Of a stretch of 64,000 bases of DNA, positions 9,629 to 16,256 are shown piece after piece; positions within the stretch are counted from its first letter, which is position 1; each line of letters begins with the position of its first letter. Position numbers and translations under genes: made by a program. The notes below the pieces were generated by a model. It had not been told where the DNA came from. It saw only the letters and a program-made list of their open reading frames with translations, and did not search any database. Source of the DNA: Paenibacillus sacheonensis. Its GTDB lineage: Bacteria; Bacillota; Bacilli; Paenibacillales; Paenibacillaceae. The DNA lies in NCBI RefSeq assembly GCF_009909195.1, contig NZ_JAAAMU010000016.1:62001-126000 (forward strand), written 5' to 3'.

Positions 9629-9683
9629 TTGACACCGAGGAAATTATTGACTATCATCGTATTTGTTTGATAATGATTATCAA
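9629..9683 (+). promoter_or_regulatory. Promoter with Fur box upstream of siderophore-binding protein gene
   Basis: A promoter TTGACA (9629-9634) with 17-bp spacer and TATCAT (9652-9657) is followed by TTGATAATGATTATCAA (9667-9683), a perfect 7-1-7-type Fur box placed at the likely transcription start. A second hexamer pair, TTGACT (9647) and GATAAT (9669), overlaps. Fur with Fe(II) would repress the gene, matching its product. Confidence 0.88.
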
Positions 9684-9788
9684 TATCAATATAAATTAAT
9701 GGTGAGAGAAATGTCTTTCATCTGATGCCGACCGGGCATTGGGCTGTTGGAGGACATCTGATCGATACCAGGGGGAGAAACGACTGTC

Positions 9789-10808
9789 ATGAGAAAGAAA
9801 TTTATAAGTAGTGCGCTCATTCTTGTATTTACGCTGATTGTGAGTGCGTGCGGCAGCAATTCTAATGAGTCCGATGCCAACCCGAGCGCTAGCGCGAACG
9901 CTGCTGCCGACTCGAACGCCGGCACCGCTAATGAAGCCGGCACTGAAATGAACTCCGAATCCAATACCGAGGCCGGCACCAACCCCGGCGATTCTTCCGG
10001 CACTATTACGTATCAGTCGGAGAACGGTCCTGTCGTAGTACCGGCCAACCCGCAGCGCGTAGTCGCGCTTGCCGGATTTTCCGGACACTTACATACGCTG
10101 GGCATTCCGATCGTGGCGGTGGATGAGTGGTCCAAACAGAATCCGAACTTCGCCGTTTATTTGGGCGATACGCCGGAAGTGAACGATGAGGATCTGGAGA
10201 AGATCATCGAGCTGAAGCCGGATCTCATTATCGCCGCTGGCGACGTGAAGAATGATGACAAGTTGAAACAGATCGCGCCGACGATCACCTACACCTACGG
10301 GAAAGTCGCTTACCTGGATCAATTCCTGGAAATCGGCAAGCTGGTGAACAAGGAAGCGGAGGCGCAAGCATGGATTGACGATTTCAAGAAGCGCGCCCAA
10401 GCGGCCGGAGAGAAGATCCGGACCAAGATCGGCGCGGACGCAACCGTGACGGTCATGGAGAGCTACGAGAAGCAGTTGTATGTTTATGGCGATCATTACA
10501 CGCGGGGCACGGAAATTTTGTATCAAGAGATGAAGCTGAATATGCCCGATAAAGTCAAACAGCAAGCGCAAAAGGAAGGCTACTATGCGCTGTCGACCGA
10601 ATTGCTGCCGCAGTATGCAGGCGATTATATCGTCTTCAGTAAAGATCTCGCGCAAGACAACTCCTTCCAAGAAACGACGATGTACAAAAATTTGACGGCC
10701 GTGAAGAACAAGCATGTATTCGAGGTGGATACGAACCGTGCGTACTTCGATGATCCGGTCACGTTGGATTACCTGCTTGATTTCATCGTGAAGAGCTTCT
10801 TGGGTTAA
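9789..10808 (+). CDS. Iron-siderophore ABC transporter substrate-binding lipoprotein
   Basis: Receptor for ferric siderophore uptake, lipid-anchored outside the membrane. The signal peptide ends in LIVSAC with Cys21; a long Asn/Ala/Glu/Gly-rich linker (about 22-72) follows, then a Peripla_BP_2 (FhuD/BtuF-like) fold with PQRVVALAG at its start and LEKIIELKPDLIIAAG, typical of the family. The 339-residue length fits. An AGGGGGAG site precedes the ATG. No permease or ATPase gene lies beside it, so it is an orphan receptor that must use permeases encoded elsewhere. Fur control is indicated by the box upstream. The siderophore type is not predictable; the hydroxamate-binding FhuD/YxeB branch is the closest in feel. 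Confidence 0.93.
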   Translation: MRKKFISSALILVFTLIVSACGSNSNESDANPSASANAAADSNAGTANEAGTEMNSESNTEAGTNPGDSSGTITYQSENGPVVVPANPQRVVALAGFSGHLHTLGIPIVAVDEWSKQNPNFAVYLGDTPEVNDEDLEKIIELKPDLIIAAGDVKNDDKLKQIAPTITYTYGKVAYLDQFLEIGKLVNKEAEAQAWIDDFKKRAQAAGEKIRTKIGADATVTVMESYEKQLYVYGDHYTRGTEILYQEMKLNMPDKVKQQAQKEGYYALSTELLPQYAGDYIVFSKDLAQDNSFQETTMYKNLTAVKNKHVFEVDTNRAYFDDPVTLDYLLDFIVKSFLG

Positions 10809-10823
10809 TTCCTTCGGCAAGGC

Positions 10824-10863
10824 AGGACCTCCTCGAACATTCGTTTGAGGGCGGTCCTTTTTT
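10824..10863 (+). terminator. Intrinsic terminator of the siderophore-binding gene
   Basis: AGGACC ... GGTCC with inner stem around CTCGAAC-ATTC-GTTTGAG, then six T residues. Eighteen bases of the stem-loop (10833-10850) are identical to a segment of the first 191-bp repeat unit at 8695-8712. Confidence 0.9.
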
Positions 10864-11038
10864 GGTTTGTGCCGCTTCCTTCGCGCGGTCCAGGGGGGGG
10901 CATACTCGGGGTTTATGGCGTGCGTCATAACGCCTAGGATTTGGTTATTATTGCGAAATTATGTTCTCGCGACCTATAGCCAAGCCAAGCGGAAGTGCGT
11001 TAGCGTGGTAGTGAATGGAAATTAAAGGAGGCAATGTA

Positions 11039-12055
11039 ATGAAGAAAAAGATGCTGGCCGCTCTGCTCGTATCCGCGGCGGCGCTCGTGGCGGTGACCGG
11101 CTGCGGGAGCAAGAACGATAACGCTTCCGGCTCGGGCGCCAAACGCTACTCCATCGCGATCTCGCAGTACGTGGAGCATCCGTCGCTCGATGCGACGCGC
11201 GAAGGCTTCCTCGCGGCGCTGAAGGACGCGGGCATCGTAGAAGGCGATAACCTCAAGGTCGATATGAACAAAGCGCAGGCAGATGCCGGCAACAACCTCT
11301 CGATTGCCCAAAAGATCGCATCCGAGGATTATGATCTCGTGCTGGGCATTGCAACGCCGTCAGCGCTCGCCCTCGTGCAGGAGGAGAAGGAAAAGCCGGT
11401 GCTGTTCGCGGCCGTCACGGATCCGCTGAAGGACAAGATCGTCGACAGCCTGGACAAGCCGGGCGGCAACGTATCCGGCGCTTCCGATACGAATCCGGCG
11501 GCAATTACGCAATTGATGGATTTTATCGCGGGCAGCTTCGCGGACGTGAAGACCGTCGGCATGGTCATTAACGAAGGCGAATCGAACGCGGTCATCATGG
11601 CGGACTATGCGGAGAAGGCGCTCGCGGCGCATGGGATCAAGCTTATCAAGGCGCCCGTGACGGGAACCTCCGAGGTCAGCCAGGCGGCGGAATCGCTTGT
11701 CGGACGGGCGGATGCGCTGTATATCGCGCTCGATAATTCGGTCGTCAGCAGCGTGGATGCCATCATTAAAGTGGCGAACGACAACAAGATTCCGTTCTTC
11801 TCGAGCGATCGGGATACGGTGGAAGCGGGTGCTTTTGCAACCGTCGGCTTCAAATACTACGACCATGGCTATCAAGTCGGCCAAATGGCGGTCGATATTC
11901 TGAAGAACGGCAAGAAACCGGCGGATATGAAAGTAACGATCCCGGACAAGCTGGACCTGATTCTCAATTTGAAGGCTGCGCAAGCGCAGGGCATTACGGT
12001 AACGGACGAGATGAAGGGCGAAGTGAAGGATCAATCGGCCAACATTATCGAGTAA
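11039..12055 (+). CDS. ABC transporter substrate-binding lipoprotein, TrpX/PF04392 family
   Basis: Lipoprotein receptor of 338 residues with lipobox AVTGC (Cys22). The fold is the ABC_sub_bind (PF04392) type: paired Rossmann-like lobes with AISQYVEHPSLDATREGFLAALKDAG near the N-terminus and the DALYIALDNSVVSSVDAI segment. Members include the tryptophan-binding TrpX of streptococci, but many others have unknown ligands. The ATG at 11039 lies 7 nt after AAAGGAGG; the longer frame from 11015 would overlap that site. First gene of a three-gene importer. Confidence 0.9.
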   Translation: MKKKMLAALLVSAAALVAVTGCGSKNDNASGSGAKRYSIAISQYVEHPSLDATREGFLAALKDAGIVEGDNLKVDMNKAQADAGNNLSIAQKIASEDYDLVLGIATPSALALVQEEKEKPVLFAAVTDPLKDKIVDSLDKPGGNVSGASDTNPAAITQLMDFIAGSFADVKTVGMVINEGESNAVIMADYAEKALAAHGIKLIKAPVTGTSEVSQAAESLVGRADALYIALDNSVVSSVDAIIKVANDNKIPFFSSDRDTVEAGAFATVGFKYYDHGYQVGQMAVDILKNGKKPADMKVTIPDKLDLILNLKAAQAQGITVTDEMKGEVKDQSANIIE

Positions 12056-12123
12056 CCACAACTAACCACGATCGGGGCAGGCGTTAGCAGCGCCCGCTCT
12101 ATTTCGACAAGGAGGCTGGGCCG

Positions 12124-13047
12124 ATGCTGGAGGCACTAACGGGAGCGGTAGAGCTGGGCCTGCTGTATGCCTTGATGGCGCTCGGCGTCTATATCACGTT
12201 CCGTATTCTGGATTTTCCCGATTTGACCGTCGACGGCAGCTACACCACCGGCGGCGCGGTTGCCGCGATCATGATCACGCACGGGTACAGCCCGATTATC
12301 GCGACGCTGTGCGCGTTCGTCTGCGGCTTGGCCGCGGGAGCATGCACGGGACTGCTGCACGCGAAAGGCAAAATCAACGGACTGCTTGCCGGTATTCTGA
12401 TGATGATCGCGCTGTATTCGATTAATTTGCGCTTGATGGGAAGGCCGAATATTTCGCTCCTTCGCACGGATACGTTGTTCTCCGCCATCTCGGATAACCG
12501 CGCCGCGTTCATCCCGGTGCTCATTGCCGTGGTGCTCGCTGCGAAGCTGCTGTTGGACGCGTTTCTGCATACCGATCTGGGCCTTGCGCTCCGCGCGACC
12601 GGCGACAATGCCCGCATGATCCGCAGCCTGGGCGCCAATACCGATACGGCCAAAATCCTCGGCGTCAGCCTCTCCAACGGGCTCGTCGCCCTATCGGGGG
12701 CGCTCATCGCGCAGGAAGGCGGCTTCGCCGATATTGCCAGCGGGGTCGGCACGATCGTGCTGGGCCTGGCTTCCGTTATCGTCGGCGAAGCGATATTCGG
12801 CTTCCGTACGGTCTTCCAAGCTACGCTGGCGGTCGTCCTGGGCTCCGTCGCCTATCGCTTGATCTATGCGCTGGCGCTCCGTATCGATCTGCTGGATGCG
12901 TCGGATCTGAAAATCATGACGGCGCTGATCGTCATCGCGGCCTTGGTGATCCCGACCGTCAGGCGTTCCATGAGGCAGAAGGCTCTGGCCCGCAGGCGAA
13001 CCGAAGAACTGCTCGGCGCGGCAGTCCGTCAAGGAGGTCGAACGTAA
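12124..13047 (+). CDS. ABC transporter permease, TrpY-like (BPD_transp_2)
   Basis: Membrane subunit of 307 residues with eight or nine hydrophobic segments, of the LivH/RbsC-related family. The segment ITFRILDFPDLTVDGSY is characteristic of the permeases that go with TrpX-type receptors. An AAGGAGG site precedes the ATG. Its stop codon overlaps the ATG of the ATPase gene by one base (TAATG), so the two are translationally coupled. Confidence 0.9.
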   Translation: MLEALTGAVELGLLYALMALGVYITFRILDFPDLTVDGSYTTGGAVAAIMITHGYSPIIATLCAFVCGLAAGACTGLLHAKGKINGLLAGILMMIALYSINLRLMGRPNISLLRTDTLFSAISDNRAAFIPVLIAVVLAAKLLLDAFLHTDLGLALRATGDNARMIRSLGANTDTAKILGVSLSNGLVALSGALIAQEGGFADIASGVGTIVLGLASVIVGEAIFGFRTVFQATLAVVLGSVAYRLIYALALRIDLLDASDLKIMTALIVIAALVIPTVRRSMRQKALARRRTEELLGAAVRQGGRT

Positions 13048-13841
13048 TGCTGGAAATCGACCACGCATCGAAGCTGTTCAACCCGGGGACGCCGGACGAG
13101 AAAGTCGCGCTCATGAACGTTCGGCTGAAGCTGAACCCCGGCGATTTCGTGACGGTCATCGGCAGCAACGGCGCGGGAAAATCGACGCTGATGAACATCA
13201 TCTCCGGCGTCATGAAGCCGGATATCGGCGAGGTGCGCATCGGCGGCAACGCGATTCAGGAGCTGCCGGAGCATGCGCGCAGCCGCTGGATCGGACGGGT
13301 GTTTCAAGATCCGATGGCCGGCACGGCACCGACGATGTCGATCGAGGAGAACTTGGCGATGGCGTACAGGCGGGGCGAGAAGCGCGGGCTCGGCCGGGGC
13401 GTGAACGCTTCCCGCCGCAAGCTGTTCCGCGAGCAGCTGAGCCGCCTCGGCATCGGCCTGGAAGAGCGGCTCGGCGCCAAGGCCGGCCTGTTGTCCGGCG
13501 GCGAACGGCAGGCGCTCAGCCTGCTGATGGCAACGTTCACGCAGCCGCGAATTCTGCTGCTGGACGAGCATACGGCGGCGCTCGACCCGGCCCGCGCGGC
13601 GCTCATTACGTCGCTGACGGAAGAAATCGTCCGCGAGACGAAGCTGACGACGCTGATGGTCACGCACAACATGGAGCAGGCGATCCGCTTGGGCAATCGC
13701 TTGATCATGATGGATAAGGGACGCATCATCCTGGACGTTCCGGAGTCGCGCAAGAGCAGCCTTACCGTGCCGCAGCTGCTCGGCGAGTTCGAGCGAATCA
13801 GCGGCAGTGCGCTGTCGGACGACCGGATCGTCCTGGGCTAA
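13047..13841 (+). CDS. ABC transporter ATP-binding protein, TrpZ-like
   Basis: Cytoplasmic ATPase of 264 residues. Walker A GSNGAGKST, Q-loop region VFQDP, signature LSGGERQALSL, Walker B LLLDEHTAALDP and switch His in VTHNMEQA are all intact, so it should hydrolyse ATP. It completes the receptor-permease-ATPase importer begun at 11039. Tryptophan or a related amino acid is a possible cargo by analogy to streptococcal TrpXYZ, but no trp gene or T-box was found in this window to support that. Confidence 0.92.
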   Translation: MLEIDHASKLFNPGTPDEKVALMNVRLKLNPGDFVTVIGSNGAGKSTLMNIISGVMKPDIGEVRIGGNAIQELPEHARSRWIGRVFQDPMAGTAPTMSIEENLAMAYRRGEKRGLGRGVNASRRKLFREQLSRLGIGLEERLGAKAGLLSGGERQALSLLMATFTQPRILLLDEHTAALDPARAALITSLTEEIVRETKLTTLMVTHNMEQAIRLGNRLIMMDKGRIILDVPESRKSSLTVPQLLGEFERISGSALSDDRIVLG

Positions 13842-14022
13842 GCGCCGAAGACAAGCGAAGAAGAGGGTCGGAGATAGCGGTAGTAGAAGAGATCCAACAG
13901 CAGATGGCTTGTAGTAGAAGAATCGAACAGCAGCCGACAATTGCGCAAGACGACGAGCAGTAGGAGATACGCACAGAGGTCAGCTGGGCGGGGCAGAAGA
14001 AGTTTGCGTAGTAAAAGACGAG
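13842..14022. repeat. Purine-rich intergenic stretch with short direct repeats
   Basis: No coding signal. GTAGTAGAAGA occurs at 13880 and 13911 (period 31, each followed by a related ATC-AACAGCAG segment) and a looser third copy near 14009. Ordinary degenerate spacer with local duplication. Confidence 0.5.
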
Positions 14023-14067
14023 CAGGAGACGGCAGGAGAAGGCATTAGGCCGTCTCCTGTTTCTTTT
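14023..14067 (+). terminator. Intrinsic terminator of the TrpXYZ-like operon
   Basis: Perfect 11-bp inverted repeat CAGGAGACGGC / GCCGTCTCCTG (14023-14033 and 14049-14059) followed by TTTCTTTTATTT. It lies 180 bp downstream of the ATPase stop. Confidence 0.85.
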
Positions 14068-14343
14068 ATTTGGGTTCCGAGGGCTGGGATTCGTATGCTT
14101 TGGGCCGCGGTTTAAAAGAAGTCCGCAAATCCGATCGACACGGTTTTAACGAATTTTCGTATGCTTTGGCTGACTTATCGGCCCAATTCCAGAATCAGAT
14201 CCGCCTCTGATTCCGGCACAGTTTTCGAAGCCGATTCCGGAGCCTGTTTCGGAGCGGCTTTCGGCGGCGCGGTCGGCCGGTCCCTTTGCAACAGGTTCGC
14301 CCGTAATGGTATGGTGTAAGAAGGTAATTATAGGAGGAAGAAC

Positions 14344-15603
14344 ATGGCGAACGAATCGAAGAAAAATAAACAATTTGCCAATCTGTCGCTTGGCGGGATG
14401 GCTGCCGGCTTCGCCGCGACTCTTCCGTTCGGCGGCGGCGGTCTCGGTCTGCTGCATGCCGGCTTCGAGGCTGGCGTCATCGGCGGGCTCGCGGACTGGT
14501 TTGCCGTGACGGCGCTGTTCCGGCATCCGCTCGGCATTCCGATTCCGCACACGGCGCTGCTGCCCCGCAACCGCAAGAAAATGACGGAGGGCATCGTGCG
14601 CGTGCTGGAAGACCGGCTGCTTGCCAAGGAGAGCATGCTCGAGAAGCTGAGGCAATTCGAGCTGATGGAGCAGCTGCTGCCGGCAGTCCGGAACGCGGTG
14701 CATTCGGCGGTGCACAGCGAGCGCCTGCCCGATCTCCTGGAAGGAGCAGTCCGCAGCGTGGACGCGGAACGGATCGTGCCGCTGCTGGCCGGCGAGATTC
14801 GAGGCGCCGTGCAGCGGATCGACCTGGAAGCGGCGCTGAGAGCCTTCCTGCGCAAAGCGGAGGCCGACGGCACGGACGAGCGGATGCTCGATCTGCTGCT
14901 GGAGCGCGCGGAGTCGTGGATCGCGACAGAAGGCATGCGCCGCGAGCTCGGCAGCGCGGTCATGACGCTGATCAAAGGATTGAATCTGGGCGGCCTGATG
15001 TCGTTCGCGGTGAACGCGTTCATCGGCTATCTGGAGGAAGACAAATTGGGGACGATGCTGCAGTCGTTCGTCCTCTCCAAGATTCACGAGCTGAAGATTC
15101 CGGATACGCAGCGTCGCATCATCGTCATGGGCAAGCTGCGCGAGGCGCTGGATATCCTGATCACGAGATTGGCGGAATCGGGTCAACTGGACGCCATGCG
15201 CGACGAGATGCTGAATGCCTTCGATCTCGACGGCGAGCTGCATAAGCTGTTCGAGCGCCTGCGGGAGCAAGGGATCGCCTTCCTGCACGCGGAAGATTTC
15301 GCCGGGAAGACATGGCCGTTTCTCGACGGCCTGCTGAAGCGGGTGGAAGAGAACGAAGCGCTGATCCATGATGCCGAACAATGGCTCAAAGGGCAGGCCG
15401 CTTCGTTGATCGAGCGCAACCATGTGCGGATCGGCTCCTTCGTGAGAGAGAACCTGGACCGCCTCGACAACGACCAGCTGGTCGAGCTGATCGAAGACAA
15501 GGTCGGGCAGGATTTGCAGTGGATCCGGGTCAATGGCGCGGTCTGCGGTTTCTTGATCGGGGTCGTGCTGCGCGGGATAGAGATGGCGACGGGGAACGGA
15601 TAG
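14344..15603 (+). CDS. DUF445 family membrane protein
   Basis: Conserved bacterial family (PF04286) with no established biochemical role; E. coli YjiN is a member. The N-terminus carries a glycine-rich hydrophobic segment (about 14-45) with the family's GGLADWFAVTALFRHPLG motif, the long middle is amphipathic helix rich in Glu/Arg/Leu, and a final hydrophobic helix (about 395-415) anchors the other end. The 419-residue length is typical. An AGGAGGAAG site precedes the ATG. It stands alone between two terminators. Confidence 0.9.
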   Translation: MANESKKNKQFANLSLGGMAAGFAATLPFGGGGLGLLHAGFEAGVIGGLADWFAVTALFRHPLGIPIPHTALLPRNRKKMTEGIVRVLEDRLLAKESMLEKLRQFELMEQLLPAVRNAVHSAVHSERLPDLLEGAVRSVDAERIVPLLAGEIRGAVQRIDLEAALRAFLRKAEADGTDERMLDLLLERAESWIATEGMRRELGSAVMTLIKGLNLGGLMSFAVNAFIGYLEEDKLGTMLQSFVLSKIHELKIPDTQRRIIVMGKLREALDILITRLAESGQLDAMRDEMLNAFDLDGELHKLFERLREQGIAFLHAEDFAGKTWPFLDGLLKRVEENEALIHDAEQWLKGQAASLIERNHVRIGSFVRENLDRLDNDQLVELIEDKVGQDLQWIRVNGAVCGFLIGVVLRGIEMATGNG

Positions 15604-15628
15604 CAAGAGGCACTGGCATGCGAGATTC

Positions 15629-15717
15629 GGCGGGGCTCCAAGCTGACGATTGCTGCGGGTTTTGGCTTAGCCAACCGCGCAAACCAATCGCCTTGGCCCC
15701 GCCGTTTGCCGTTTTTA
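15629..15717 (+). terminator. Possible terminator of the DUF445 gene
   Basis: Long hairpin with outer arms CGGCGGGGC-TCCAAG near 15627-15640 and CTTGGCCCCGCCG ending near 15709, followed by TTTGCCGTTTTTA. The loop is large, so efficiency is uncertain. Confidence 0.5.
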
Positions 15718-15830
15718 CAAAAAACGTTCATTTAGCGAGATAGCGGGAGATTGCTGGCGCCCGCCGCCATTGTAAGCGTTATATCCGACTCGCTTGGCTG
15801 TACAGGCGACCGAATTACCAGTGATATTCC

Positions 15831-15859
15831 TTTACAAAAAGCGGTGGCAGGCGTAACAT
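15831..15859 (+). promoter_or_regulatory. Candidate promoter of the c-di-AMP riboswitch transcript
   Basis: TTTACA (15831-15836), 17-bp spacer, TAACAT (15854-15859). The predicted start near 15866 is just upstream of the conserved riboswitch core, the right distance for a short leader. Confidence 0.5.
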
Positions 15860-15887
15860 ACGATTCGTGCTAAAACAAACCATGTGA

Positions 15888-16095
15888 CATCTACGCTGAA
15901 TTTCCGAAGTAGGAAAACGGGGGAACCAATGACAGCTCGAGCATGCGAAGCCTTGCTTCGCCGCTTGCCGTCTGGGGTGAATCCCGAGCAAGGCCGCTGC
16001 GGCAGCCGTGCTCGGGTAGGGCAGCTCTTAGGGCCCGAATCCGACAGCTAACCTCGTAAGCGACCTGAGAGAGGCGACGAATATGCGTGCGACAG
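15888..16095 (+). ncRNA. Cyclic di-AMP riboswitch (ydaO/yuaA class)
   Basis: All the invariant blocks of the ydaO-yuaA class are present in order: GCTGAAT, GGGGGAACC (about 15919-15927), GGGGTGAATCC (about 15973), and CGAATCCGACAGCTAACC with CTCGTAAGCG (about 16037-16064), closed by complementary ACGC/GCGT ends. A species-specific GC-rich hairpin is inserted between blocks. This class binds two c-di-AMP molecules and usually switches genes off when the nucleotide is high; its usual targets are potassium uptake and wall-remodelling genes. It lies upstream of the double-KdpD sensor gene on the same strand. Confidence 0.95.
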
Positions 16096-16116
16096 GACAC
16101 TTCATTATAAGATGTG

Positions 16117-16177
16117 CCAGGAAGCCGCGAGAGGCGTTCCTCTGAACAGAGGCCGTTTTTCGTTGGCTTCTTTTTTG
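16117..16177 (+). terminator. Riboswitch expression platform: terminator stem
   Basis: GAAGCC (16121-16126) pairs with GGCTTC (16165-16170) followed by six T residues; an inner CCTCTG-AAC-AGAGG hairpin precedes a GTTTTT run. Placed between the riboswitch core and the coding start, it fits transcription termination upon c-di-AMP binding. Confidence 0.75.
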
Positions 16178-16256
16178 ATGCTCGTATTCATCCGGGGCAT
16201 AAGTTTCGGGAAAACATGTAAATTTATAGGTATAGGCAGGAAAGGGGCTTGTTGTT

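Noticed and set aside
8771-9635. Several small open frames on both strands across the 191-bp array
   Set aside because: They only translate the repeat unit, lack ribosome sites and occur in more than one frame.
10864-11038. Possible T-box or other leader RNA before the TrpX-like gene
   Set aside because: No T-box specifier stem or conserved T-box sequence (TGG-containing bulge) could be seen in the short gap.
14146-15606. 486-codon minus-strand open frame opposite the DUF445 gene
   Set aside because: High GC gives long antisense frames; the composition is Arg/His/Gln-rich with no family resemblance and the plus strand has a recognised family, ribosome site and terminator.
15891-16100. 69-codon minus-strand frame
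   Set aside because: It lies entirely within the c-di-AMP riboswitch on the opposite strand.
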